From an uncultured Bacilli bacterium (GTDB lineage: Bacteria; Bacillota_I; Bacilli_A; RF39; UBA660): a DNA stretch of 10,792 nt. The translations under genes were made by a program, and so were the position numbers. The notes beneath the pieces were generated by a model. It did no database searches. It was not told where the DNA came from and was given only the letters and a program-made list of their open reading frames with translations. The stretch lies in contig CANQFO010000034.1 in NCBI GenBank assembly GCA_947599755.1, positions 1 to 10,792 on the forward strand, read 5' to 3'. Shown one piece after another: positions 1-7,139 of this stretch; positions within the stretch are counted from its first letter, which is position 1; every line of letters starts with the position of its first letter.

Positions 1-643
1 GATTGATTTCAATATCAATATCTTCATCTGCTTCAGGCATTACTAGAACTGTTGCGGTAGAGGTTTGTAGTCTTCCATTGGATTCTGTTACGGGTACTCT
101 TTGTACTCTATGTGAGCCACTTTCATACTTTAATAGAGAATATGCTCCTGTCCCTTTTATGATAAATTCTATTTGACTAAATCCTCCTGCTGTTCCTTCA
201 ACTGAATTATATACTTGATAGGAGAACCCTTTTTTTTCTGCATATCTTGTGTACATTCTGAAAAGATCTCCTGCAAAAATATTGGCTTCATCTCCACCTG
301 CTGCTCCTCTTATTTCTATTACAACGTTTTTCTTATCATTTGGATCTTTGGGGATTAGGAGAATTTCTAATTCTTGTTCTAATTTTGTTTTCGTTGACTC
401 TAATGTTTTTAATTCTTCTTTTGCTATTTCTCCTAATTCTTTATCTTTAGTCATTTCTTTTGTTTCTTCTATTTCTTGAAGAACTTTTTTGTATTTTTTA
501 TAGCAAATTACGATATCTTCTAGAGCAGACATTTCTTTTGCATATTCTTTTGTTTTTTGTATGTTACTTAATATTTCTTTTTTCGTTAGTTCTTCTTCTA
601 GTTCTTCATATTTTTTTACTGTCGCTTCTAATCTATCTATCAT
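1..643 (-). CDS. prfA: Peptide chain release factor 1 (RF1), N-terminal part, cut by the window edge
   Basis: RF1 recognises UAA and UAG in the ribosomal A site and triggers peptidyl-tRNA hydrolysis. 214 codons are visible. Residues 1 to about 100 are a charged, helical N-terminal domain. They are followed by family signatures: RGAAGGDEA with the GGDE at residues 116-119, then FAGDLFRMYTRYAEKKGF, and GSHRVQRVPVTESNGR starting at residue 176. The reading frame runs off base 1 just after MPEADEDIDIEI, so the GGQ catalytic loop lies outside the window and RF1 versus RF2 rests on overall similarity. The ATG at 643 follows AGGAAAGGTG at good spacing. The gene lies 61 bases downstream of the rpoE stop but appears to have its own extended -10 promoter. 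No frameshift is visible. Confidence 0.93.
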   Translation of the reverse strand, partial: MIDRLEATVKKYEELEEELTKKEILSNIQKTKEYAKEMSALEDIVICYKKYKKVLQEIEETKEMTKDKELGEIAKEELKTLESTKTKLEQELEILLIPKDPNDKKNVVIEIRGAAGGDEANIFAGDLFRMYTRYAEKKGFSYQVYNSVEGTAGGFSQIEFIIKGTGAYSLLKYESGSHRVQRVPVTESNGRLQTSTATVLVMPEADEDIDIEIN

Positions 644-670
644 ATTTTCACCTTTCCTTTTAATATTCGT

Positions 671-679
671 ATTATATCA
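671..679 (-). promoter_or_regulatory. Extended -10 promoter of prfA
   Basis: The minus strand reads TGATATAAT here, a perfect TATAAT hexamer preceded by the TG of an extended -10 element. It would start transcription about 21 bases before the prfA ATG. The expected -35 position falls on the T-tract of the rpoE terminator and does not resemble TTGACA, so the promoter would depend on the TG extension. Confidence 0.55.
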
Positions 680-692
680 TAGTTTTATTCAG

Positions 693-718
693 AAAAAAAC
701 TAGATTATCCCTCTAGTT
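693..718 (-). terminator. Rho-independent terminator of rpoE, overlapping its stop codon
   Basis: On the minus strand a 7-bp stem (AACTAGA pairing with TCTAGTT) with a 7-base loop is followed directly by a run of T. The left arm encodes the last residues of RpoE and the TAA stop codon lies in the loop, so the coding end and the terminator share sequence. Confidence 0.7.
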
Positions 719-1145
719 CTAATTCATCTTCATCAATTACTACTAAATCTTTTAGTTCTTCATTTGCATCATCATTATAATCATTATCATCTGTATCATC
801 ATAGTTATCTTCTTCTGTTTCTTCTATTTCTTCTTTAGACTCTTCTATCTCTTCTTCTTCCTCTTCTTCATCTGTTATTTTTATTACTTTGTCTGATTTA
901 TGACGATTTTTTAAATCCCATGTTCCATCTTCTAATAAGATAAATCTTTTATCTGTTGCTAGTGAAGTATAATAATCTCCTATTTTTTCTTCAAATATTT
1001 CATTAGGTAATTCTAATAATTTTATAATTTTTTTGAATAATTCTGCTGTACTCATTGATTTTTTTGTTTCTTCCAAAATTAGGTTAGTAATATCTTTATT
1101 TGATAATAATTCTAATTCTTCTTTCGTCATTTTCTTTAGACTCAT
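705..1145 (-). CDS. rpoE: DNA-directed RNA polymerase delta subunit (RpoE)
   Basis: Delta is a small Firmicutes-specific RNA polymerase subunit that lowers non-specific nucleic acid binding and aids recycling of the enzyme. The product is 146 residues. Residues 1 to about 85 match the folded HARE-HTH domain, ending in the typical DGTWDLKNRHK (about residues 73-83). From about residue 92 the rest is an Asp/Glu-rich disordered tail starting TDEEEEEEEIEE, the other hallmark of delta. The longest frame begins at 1151, but that ATG abuts the AGGAGG at 1152-1157. The ATG at 1145 sits 6 bases after it and is the likely start, giving MSLKKMTKEE. The gene follows argS in the same direction but has its own promoter and terminator. 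An 11-bp palindrome lies just upstream. Confidence 0.93.
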   Translation of the reverse strand: MSLKKMTKEELELLSNKDITNLILEETKKSMSTAELFKKIIKLLELPNEIFEEKIGDYYTSLATDKRFILLEDGTWDLKNRHKSDKVIKITDEEEEEEEIEESKEEIEETEEDNYDDTDDNDYNDDANEELKDLVVIDEDELELEG

Positions 1146-1168
1146 AAACATCCTCCTATATCAAAAAC

Positions 1169-1174
1169 ATTATA
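1169..1174 (-). promoter_or_regulatory. -10 box of the rpoE promoter
   Basis: The minus strand reads TGCATATAAT, a perfect TATAAT, placing the start site about 17 bases before the rpoE ATG. No good -35 hexamer is seen 16-18 bases upstream; that region is occupied by one arm of the inverted repeat at 1194-1218. Confidence 0.55.
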
Positions 1175-1193
1175 TGCAATTTCTTTTCTTTTG

Positions 1194-1218
1194 TTATTGG
1201 TAATAAAATTACCAATAA
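1194..1218. repeat. Perfect 11-bp inverted repeat upstream of rpoE
   Basis: TTATTGGTAAT, a 3-base spacer, then ATTACCAATAA form an uninterrupted palindrome over the expected -35 region of the rpoE promoter. No T-tract follows it on either strand, so it does not look like a terminator of argS. A dimeric regulator's operator is a reasonable inference, but no regulator is identified. Confidence 0.6.
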
Positions 1219-1254
1219 ACTTATAACATATATATCTTCTAATTACAACACTTT

Positions 1255-3003
1255 TTACATTTTTTCTGGAACTTTTATTGCTAGGATGTCTAATAATAAG
1301 AGATTTATTTTGTAAACAATTTTTGTTAGTGTTATCCAGGAATTTTTTAATTGATTATCTTTTTGGGTTAAAATTTTATTTTCAGCGTAAAAGGTGTTAT
1401 ATAGGGAGGTTAATTTATACAAATATTCTGTAATATCATTTAGTGATTTTGAATCTAGTGCTTTTGTTAATATTTGGGGTAAATTTAGAATCGTTATAGC
1501 AATTTCTCTTGCTGTTTGATTTTCCAATTTTGTGATTTCTTCTTTTTCTATGAAAGGAGATTTTTCTAATAATGATTTCATTCTTATGGTTGAGTATAGA
1601 ATGTAAGATCCTGTTTTTCCTTCTAAATCTGCAAATTTTTCGACTTCAAAGATATAATCTGTTCCTCTAAATGGTAGTAAATCTGCATATTTTAGGGATG
1701 CAATAGCAACAATCATCGCAATTTCTTCCTGCTTTTGTTTTGGGATGTTTTCTGGATTAATTTTTTTTAATGTTTCTTCTTTTACTAATTCAATTAATTT
1801 TTTTAAAGGCATTACTCCACCGTCTCTTGTTTTGAATGGCTTTTTATCTTTTCCATTCATGGTTCCAAAACCAATGTGTTCTAATTTGGTAGCTTCTTGG
1901 GTTAACTTGGCTAATCTAGCTGCACGAAAGGTTTGTTGAAAATGTAATTGTTGTCTTCCATCTACACAATACCATATTTCATCTGGATGATATTTTTTTT
2001 CTCGTTCTAATATCGTTGCTAAGTCTGTTGCTTCATAAGAGATGGAATTGTTTGATCGAATTAATAATAATGGTGGCATTGGAGCGTTTTCTTCTTCTTG
2101 TTTTACTTCTATGATCTTGGCTCCATTACTTTCTTTGATTAATTTTTTTGTTTCAAAGATTTGTTTTAATTCATCAAAGTATTCCATGGCATCGCTTTCT
2201 CCTTGCCATAAATCAAAAGAAACATTTAACTTATCGTAGACTTTTTTGATGTCTTCTTTGGAAATTTCTACTACTTTTTTCCACAAATCATAATATCCTT
2301 TTTCATGATGTTGTAATTTGGTAGTAATTTGTCTTGCTTGTTCTAGATATTCTTCATCTTCTTTTGCTTTTAAGGATGCATAAGGATAGATTTCTTCTAA
2401 ATCTTGATTGGTTATTGGTAAACTGATTTCCTTATATTCTCCTTTATATGCTGGATCAAAATAGGCAAGATTGGGGTATCTTTTTTGAATTTCTAATAAA
2501 ACTAATCCTAATGGTCTTCCATAGTCTCCTAAATGGGCATCTGCTAAAACTTCATGTCCTAAAAGTCTTGCTAAACGTTTTAGTGCTTCTCCTATATTTG
2601 CACTACGTAAATGTCCTACGTGTAGGGCTTTGGCTACGTTTGCCCCTCCATAGTCAATGATGATTTTCTTTTTTTCTTGTTTATCAATATTTTCTTCTAT
2701 ATTGGAATGAATTTTATTCAGTGATTCATATAAAAATTTATCTGTTATCGTCAGATTGATAAATCCTGCTCCGGCAACATTAATGTTGGTTAGTCTTTGA
2801 TCTGTTTCTAGTGCTTCTTTGATCGATTCTGCTATTTCTTTTGGATTTTTCTTATATTTTTTTGCAAGAAAAAAAGCATCATTAATTTGATAATCTCCCA
2901 GGTCTTTTCTTCCTGATGGTAATAGGGTTGTTTTTTCTATTTCATATCCTTTTTCGGTTATTATTTGTGCTATTTCTTTTTCTAATGTTTTGATTATACT
3001 CAT
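1255..3003 (-). CDS. argS: Arginyl-tRNA synthetase
   Basis: Class I aminoacyl-tRNA synthetase that charges tRNA-Arg using ATP; cytosolic. The product is 582 residues, near the usual length. The N-terminal tRNA-binding region (about 1-100) is followed by the signature class I motif HVGH at residues 128-131, within GGANVAKALHVGHLRSANIGE. EATDLAT lies at about 324-330, and GTMNGKDKKPFKTRDGG at 380-396 is the ArgRS form of the KMSKS region. The C-terminal third is the helical DALR anticodon-binding domain. The ATG overlaps the TGA of the upstream DUF1934 gene by 4 bases (ATGA), and an AGAGGTGAT Shine-Dalgarno lies within that gene, so the two are probably translationally coupled. No terminator is obvious after the stop. 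Confidence 0.97.
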   Translation of the reverse strand: MSIIKTLEKEIAQIITEKGYEIEKTTLLPSGRKDLGDYQINDAFFLAKKYKKNPKEIAESIKEALETDQRLTNINVAGAGFINLTITDKFLYESLNKIHSNIEENIDKQEKKKIIIDYGGANVAKALHVGHLRSANIGEALKRLARLLGHEVLADAHLGDYGRPLGLVLLEIQKRYPNLAYFDPAYKGEYKEISLPITNQDLEEIYPYASLKAKEDEEYLEQARQITTKLQHHEKGYYDLWKKVVEISKEDIKKVYDKLNVSFDLWQGESDAMEYFDELKQIFETKKLIKESNGAKIIEVKQEEENAPMPPLLLIRSNNSISYEATDLATILEREKKYHPDEIWYCVDGRQQLHFQQTFRAARLAKLTQEATKLEHIGFGTMNGKDKKPFKTRDGGVMPLKKLIELVKEETLKKINPENIPKQKQEEIAMIVAIASLKYADLLPFRGTDYIFEVEKFADLEGKTGSYILYSTIRMKSLLEKSPFIEKEEITKLENQTAREIAITILNLPQILTKALDSKSLNDITEYLYKLTSLYNTFYAENKILTQKDNQLKNSWITLTKIVYKINLLLLDILAIKVPEKM

Positions 3004-3350
3004 TCTATCACCTCTATTTTATAGTAAAATTCATCTGAATTAATTTTATAAGTTATTTCTATTTTGTTTGGTTCTTGGATTAGTTTTTTTGTAATCATTT
3101 CAAATTGAATTTCTTTGTTTAATTCTTTTATTTTTATTGTTGCAGTTGTTGTTTTGATTTGATTAAATGAATATTTCATTTGTAATTTTTCATTTTTTCT
3201 TGTCAATTCATTTGTTTTTTTATTAAAAATTACTATGGTATTGTCTTCTTCTTTGTAATTTATTTTTTCTTCTGTAATCATGGCTTGGTAATCTTTTATT
3301 TTTGTTGTTTGTGAATTTTTGATGGTTACTTTGATTTTTGCTTGTGACAT
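3000..3350 (-). CDS. DUF1934 (YwiB-like) small protein
   Basis: A 116-residue protein with no signal peptide or membrane segment, made of alternating short strands such as AKIKVTIKNSQ, TATIKIKELNKEIQFEM and NKIEITYKI. This fits the small beta-barrel DUF1934 family, whose Bacillus member YwiB is encoded beside argS. The assignment rests on length, beta-rich pattern and the position directly before argS with a 4-base overlap. No enzyme motif is visible and the function of the family is not established. The ATG at 3350 follows AGGGTGATTTT. It is the first gene of the DUF1934-argS unit, whose extended -10 promoter lies about 30 bases upstream. Confidence 0.75.
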   Translation of the reverse strand: MSQAKIKVTIKNSQTTKIKDYQAMITEEKINYKEEDNTIVIFNKKTNELTRKNEKLQMKYSFNQIKTTTATIKIKELNKEIQFEMITKKLIQEPNKIEITYKINSDEFYYKIEVIE

Positions 3351-3380
3351 AAAATCACCCTTTTTTTATTTATAGTTAAG

Positions 3381-3389
3381 ATTATAGCA
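3381..3389 (-). promoter_or_regulatory. Extended -10 promoter of the DUF1934-argS operon
   Basis: The minus strand reads TGCTATAAT, a perfect extended -10 element. It predicts a start site about 24 bases before the DUF1934 ATG. The -35 position has no clear TTGACA match. The rest of this divergent intergenic stretch (3351-3497) is T-rich on the plus strand, and I could not pick out a convincing plus-strand promoter for the PBP gene. Confidence 0.6.
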
Positions 3390-3497
3390 TATTTTCGTGA
3401 TTTTTCCTATTTTTATTTATCTTAATTTGGATGTTTTTTATTTTTTATACATATTTTTATTTTTCTTTTTAATACTAATAATGAGAGGAGAATGTTT

Positions 3498-5462
3498 ATG
3501 AAAAAATTATTTTTTCGATTGATTAAATTGATGGTTTTTCTTTTTATTTTGATGATTGGTAGTATTTATTTTTATATTAAGACTTCTCCTAAATTGGAAA
3601 TTAATAGTGCTAATAGTTTGGTTTTATATGATAATCAACAGAATGTTTTTTTTCAAGGAAATGAGTCTAAGGAATGGGTTCATTTGAATGAAATTTCTAA
3701 GTATTTGGTTCAGTCAACTATTTATACGGAAGATAAAAATTTTTATCAACATCATGGATTTGATTTTTTAAGAATATTAAAGGCTACTTATATCAATATT
3801 ATGAATGGTTCTACTACTCAAGGTGCTTCTACTATTACTCAACAATATGCCAAGAATTTGTTTTTGGATTTTGATAAGACATGGAAAAGAAAATGGGATG
3901 AAATGTGGTATACGATGAGGATTGAGGCTAATTATTCTAAAAATGAGATATTGGAAGGATATTTAAATACGATTAATTATGGTCATGGGAAGTTTGGAAT
4001 AGAAAATGCTAGTAAATTTTATTTTGGAAAATCTGCTAAAAATTTGGATTTGGCTGAAGCTTCTATTCTTACTGGGATTCCTAAATCTCCTTCTAATTAT
4101 TCTCCTCTTATTGATTTTGATTTAGCAAAAAAAAGGCAACTTATTGTTTTGGATCTTTTGGTGAAGAATAATATTATTACTGAAGAAGAAAAAAAGAAGG
4201 CTTATCAGGAAGAACTTCATTTTAGTGGGCAGGAAAATCAGGAACAGTTAAATACTCTTATGTATTATCAAGATGCTGTTCTTAAAGAGTTAAAGACTAT
4301 TGATTCTATTCCTGAGTCTTATACGGATACTAAGGGATTAAAAATTTATACAAATTTGGATTTAGCTACTCAAAGACATTTGGAAAAAACTATTCAGGAG
4401 TCTATTCCTGATACTTCTTCTATAGAGACTGCTGCAGTCATGATGAATCCTAATACTGGTGCTATTGTTGCTTTGGTGGGAGGAAGAGATTATCATCGTT
4501 CTTCTTTTAATCGTGCGACTGATTCTGTTCGACAGGTTGGTTCTACAATGAAACCATATTTGTATTATGCTGCTTTGGAGAATGGTTTTACTTCTAGTTC
4601 TGCTTTTACTAGTGAAGCAACTACTTTTACTTTTCAAAATCAGGATAATTATTCTCCTAAGAATTATAATGATACTTATGGAAATAAGCCTATTTCTATG
4701 GCTACTGCGATTGCTTATTCTGAAAATATTTATGCTGTTAAGACTCATTTATTTTTGGGAAGTGATGCTTTGATTAATGTAGCTAGAAGGGTTGGAATTA
4801 CTGCTAAACTTGAGGATATTCCTTCTCTTCCTCTTGGTACGAATGAAATCAGTATTATTGAAATGGCTTCTGGATATTCTGCTTTTGCGAATATGGGATA
4901 TAAGATTTCTCCTCATTTAATTGATAAAGTAGTTGATCATGATGGAAAGGTTTTATATCAGGCAAAAGATGAAAAGGAATTGGTTCTTAATTCTAGTTTG
5001 ACTTTTATTTTGAATAATTTATTAACGGTTACTTATGATCCTGATTTTATTGATTATAATTATCCTACTGCTATTAGTCTTTCCTCTAAGCTTTCTCATA
5101 AGTATGCTCTGAAAAGTGGTACTACAAATAGTGATAATTGGAATATTGGTTTTAATTCGGATATTGTTTGTGCTGTTTGGGTCGGATATGATAATAATCA
5201 GGCTCTTTCTACTTCTGAGTATAAGTATGCTCAAAATATTTGGTATCAGTCAGTTGAGGAATATGAAAAAAATAAAGGTACTGATGAGGGTTGGTATACT
5301 ATGCCTGATAATGTTTCAGCTGTTTTAGTTGATCCAATTTCGGGAAAACCTGTTAGTGATGATGCTGGTAAAAAGAAATTGATGTATTTTATTAAGGGAA
5401 CTGAGCCTAGTTCAACGGATCAAACTTTTGATGAAAAGTCTTCTGTCAAACAAGCTACTTAA
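3498..5462 (+). CDS. Class A penicillin-binding protein (peptidoglycan glycosyltransferase/transpeptidase)
   Basis: Bifunctional membrane enzyme that polymerises lipid II into glycan strands and cross-links the stem peptides outside the cell. It has 654 residues. A short basic N-terminus leads into one membrane anchor (about residues 8-28). The GT51 domain shows the catalytic Glu in EDKNFYQHHGFD (E78), then TQGASTITQQYAKNLFL and KNEILEGYLNTINYG from about residue 148. The transpeptidase domain carries STMK (S349 nucleophile, K352), SEN (408-410) and KSGT (539-542), where KSG replaces the commoner KTG. It ends in the FIKGTEP-type tail of Firmicutes PBP1. The longest frame starts at 3492, but GAGGAG at 3485-3490 is only 1 base from it and 7 from the ATG at 3498, so the latter is chosen. 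It is divergent from DUF1934-argS and seems monocistronic. Confidence 0.95.
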   Translation: MKKLFFRLIKLMVFLFILMIGSIYFYIKTSPKLEINSANSLVLYDNQQNVFFQGNESKEWVHLNEISKYLVQSTIYTEDKNFYQHHGFDFLRILKATYINIMNGSTTQGASTITQQYAKNLFLDFDKTWKRKWDEMWYTMRIEANYSKNEILEGYLNTINYGHGKFGIENASKFYFGKSAKNLDLAEASILTGIPKSPSNYSPLIDFDLAKKRQLIVLDLLVKNNIITEEEKKKAYQEELHFSGQENQEQLNTLMYYQDAVLKELKTIDSIPESYTDTKGLKIYTNLDLATQRHLEKTIQESIPDTSSIETAAVMMNPNTGAIVALVGGRDYHRSSFNRATDSVRQVGSTMKPYLYYAALENGFTSSSAFTSEATTFTFQNQDNYSPKNYNDTYGNKPISMATAIAYSENIYAVKTHLFLGSDALINVARRVGITAKLEDIPSLPLGTNEISIIEMASGYSAFANMGYKISPHLIDKVVDHDGKVLYQAKDEKELVLNSSLTFILNNLLTVTYDPDFIDYNYPTAISLSSKLSHKYALKSGTTNSDNWNIGFNSDIVCAVWVGYDNNQALSTSEYKYAQNIWYQSVEEYEKNKGTDEGWYTMPDNVSAVLVDPISGKPVSDDAGKKKLMYFIKGTEPSSTDQTFDEKSSVKQAT

Positions 5463-5469
5463 TTTTATG

Positions 5470-5495
5470 CTTATCTTTTGATAGGATTTTTTATT
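5470..5495 (+). terminator. Possible weak terminator after the PBP gene
   Basis: CTTATC, a TTTT loop and GATAGG form a 6-bp stem including one G-T pair, followed by A and a T-tract. It starts 8 bases after the PBP stop. The stem is short and weak, so readthrough into lemA is possible. Confidence 0.3.
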
Positions 5496-5523
5496 TGTAT
5501 TCATTTTTTTTATTTGGTATAAT
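5495..5523 (+). promoter_or_regulatory. Promoter of the lemA-pta pair
   Basis: TTGTAT at 5495-5500, a 17-base spacer and TATAAT at 5518-5523 make the best -35/-10 pair in the window. TGG directly before the hexamer also gives an extended -10. The predicted start site near 5530 leaves about 18 bases before the ATG at 5548, and supports that start over the ATG at 5533, which would have almost no leader. Confidence 0.75.
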
Positions 5524-5547
5524 TTATATAGTATGGAGAGTGATGTT

Positions 5548-6078
5548 ATGATTGAACTGATTATTGGTTTTGTTATCTTTTTTGTGGTAATATTTATTAT
5601 TACTGTTGTTTATCATAATCGATTTCGTTTTGTTATGATTAAAATTTCGGAGGCCGATAACCATATTGATGCGTTTTTGGAAAAAAAGATGGAACTGTTG
5701 GAAAAAAGTAGGCCTATTATTGTGAAGGAATTAAAAAAAGATGATTTTTTAGAGGAATTGGAGGAGCTTCATGGTAAAGAGTTAAATCATTTTGAATTAA
5801 ATGATTTATTGAAAAATAGTTTTCATTCTTTATGTAAGTTAATTGAGGATAATGAGAAATTGCTTCAAAGTGAAGAGTTAGTTCAAATTATGGATAATCT
5901 AAATGATAATGAAGAGCAGATTGTTGGTTCAATTAAGTTCTATAATGATTCTGTTGTTCTTTTCCATCAGTTATTAAATTCTTTTCCTTCTAATATTTTG
6001 GCTTTCTTTTGTCGATATAAACGTAAGGAATTTTATCCAAATGAAAAAATGGAAATGTATGAAATTTTAAATGGTTAA
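5548..6078 (+). CDS. LemA-family membrane protein
   Basis: A 176-residue protein with an N-terminal membrane segment (about residues 1-22, MIELIIGFVIFFVVIFIITVV) and a long helical, charged remainder. The LemA family is recognised by YHNRFRF...EADNHIDAFLEKKMELLEK after the membrane segment, where LemA proteins have a conserved ID.L.KR stretch. The near-C-terminal FYNDSV (131-136) and FPSNILAFF (146-154) correspond to the LemA YN..V and FPSN.IA motifs. The sequence is otherwise diverged. LemA proteins are membrane-anchored helical bundles without an agreed function. The start at 5548 is chosen because GGAGAGTG at 5535-5541 serves it; the longer frame from 5533 would put that site inside the gene. 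It probably shares a transcript with pta, whose longest frame overlaps its end. Confidence 0.8.
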   Translation: MIELIIGFVIFFVVIFIITVVYHNRFRFVMIKISEADNHIDAFLEKKMELLEKSRPIIVKELKKDDFLEELEELHGKELNHFELNDLLKNSFHSLCKLIEDNEKLLQSEELVQIMDNLNDNEEQIVGSIKFYNDSVVLFHQLLNSFPSNILAFFCRYKRKEFYPNEKMEMYEILNG

Positions 6079-6094
6079 TTGGGATGTGATAACA

Positions 6095-7093
6095 GTGGAA
6101 TTTATTGATACAATTAAAGAAAAAGCGAAAAGTGAGAAAAAAAGGATTGTTTTGCCAGAATCTATGGATCGTCGAGTTTTGGAAGCTTGTGATAAAATAT
6201 TAAAAGATGGTTTTGCAGATTTGATTCTTATTGGTGATTTTCAGGAAATTAAAAAGCTTGCTTTTGATCTTGATCTTCATTTGGCTACGATTATTAATCC
6301 TTATGATTCTCCTTTGACTGAGGAATTCATTTTAAAACTTGTTGAGTTACGTAAGGATAAGGGGATGACTTATGATAAGGCAAAAAAACTTTTATTAGAA
6401 GATTATATGTATTATGCTTGTATGCTTGTTCAGACTCATCGTGCAGATGGGGTTGTTTCTGGTGCGTGTCATTCAACGTCAAATACTTTAAGACCTGCTT
6501 TGCAGATTATCAAATCTTCTCCTCATGCTAAATTTGTTTCTGCCTTTTTTTTGATGATTGTTCCTGATTGTTCCTATGGTGAGAATGGAATTTTTCTTTT
6601 TGCGGATTCTGGACTTGTACAAAATCCAAATCCAGAGGAATTGGCAGAAATTGCTGGTAGTAGTGCTTTGAGTTTTCAGTTGCTTGTTGAAAAAGAACCT
6701 TTGGTTGCAATGATTTCTCATTCTACTAAAGGAAGTGCTAACCATGTTGATGTAGATAAGGTTGTTTCTGCTACGAAAATTGCTCATGATCGATATCCTC
6801 AATATCTGATCGATGGGGAATTTCAAATTGATGCGGCAATTGTTCCAGAAGTGGCGAAACTTAAGGCTCCTAATAGTCTTGTAGCTGGTCGTGCGAATGT
6901 TTTAATTTTTCCTGATCTAGATGCTGGTAATAGTGGATATAAGTTAGTTCAAAGACTTGCTAAGGCTCAGGCATACGGTCCAATTTGTCAAGGTATTGCT
7001 GCTCCTGTTAATGATTTATCTAGAGGATGTAGTGTTGATGATATTGTAGGAGTAGTCGCAATTACTGCAGTTCAAGCTCAAAATAATAGATAA
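6095..7093 (+). CDS. pta: Phosphate acetyltransferase
   Basis: Converts acetyl-CoA and phosphate to acetyl phosphate; with acetate kinase it yields ATP and acetate. No ackA is in the window. The product is about 332 residues, the usual length of the short single-domain bacterial Pta. Family landmarks are KKRIVLPES near the start, DGVVSGACHSTSNTLRPALQI in the middle, FADSGLVQNPNPEELAEIA, MISHSTKGSA and, near the C-terminus, ANVLIFPDLDAGNSGYKLVQRLAKAQAYGPICQGIAAPVNDLSRGC. The longest frame starts at an ATG at 6071 that overlaps lemA and has no Shine-Dalgarno. I prefer the GTG at 6095, preceded by GGGATGTGAT at 4 bases and giving MEFIDTIKEKAK, a typical Pta N-terminus. The ATG at 6071, coupled to lemA, remains possible. 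A strong terminator follows the stop. Confidence 0.96.
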   Translation: MEFIDTIKEKAKSEKKRIVLPESMDRRVLEACDKILKDGFADLILIGDFQEIKKLAFDLDLHLATIINPYDSPLTEEFILKLVELRKDKGMTYDKAKKLLLEDYMYYACMLVQTHRADGVVSGACHSTSNTLRPALQIIKSSPHAKFVSAFFLMIVPDCSYGENGIFLFADSGLVQNPNPEELAEIAGSSALSFQLLVEKEPLVAMISHSTKGSANHVDVDKVVSATKIAHDRYPQYLIDGEFQIDAAIVPEVAKLKAPNSLVAGRANVLIFPDLDAGNSGYKLVQRLAKAQAYGPICQGIAAPVNDLSRGCSVDDIVGVVAITAVQAQNNR

Positions 7094-7120
7094 AAAAAAG
7101 TTACTTCGTGTAACTTTTTT
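7092..7120. terminator. Bidirectional terminator between pta and the walJ operon
   Basis: An A-run and GTTAC, loop TTCGT, then GTAAC and a T-run form an 11-bp stem. A on the left and T on the right make it a rho-independent terminator read in either direction. On the plus strand it ends pta, whose stop overlaps its left edge. On the minus strand it lies 20 bases after the last gene of the converging operon. Confidence 0.88.
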
Positions 7121-7139
7121 GGTAAATCAATATGCTATG

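Noticed and set aside
249..663. Two plus-strand open frames opposite prfA (249-479 and 460-663)
   Set aside because: They are antisense to conserved RF1 sequence and have low-complexity Ser/Phe/Leu translations; the minus-strand reading carries GGDEA and GSHRVQRVP.
816..880. TTC/TCT-rich stretch as a microsatellite or regulatory repeat
   Set aside because: It encodes the Glu-rich acidic tail of RpoE, a normal feature of the delta subunit.
1194..1218. Inverted repeat read as the argS terminator
   Set aside because: The downstream sequence on the minus strand is A-rich and lacks a T-run, so it does not fit rho-independent termination.
3000..3003. UGA recoded as tryptophan, as in many Mollicutes
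   Set aside because: The DUF1934 gene ends at TGA in a classic ATGA overlap with argS, Trp positions in the genes use TGG, and RF1 is present; the standard bacterial code fits.
4362..4773. Open frames on the minus strand (4362-4748) and in another plus frame (4567-4773) inside the PBP gene
   Set aside because: They lie wholly within the intact transpeptidase domain, have Ile/Ser/Arg- or Leu-rich low-complexity translations, and show no ribosome binding site.
6488..6826. Minus-strand open frames inside pta
   Set aside because: Pta is full length with conserved motifs on the plus strand; the antisense frames have no recognisable domain or start signal.
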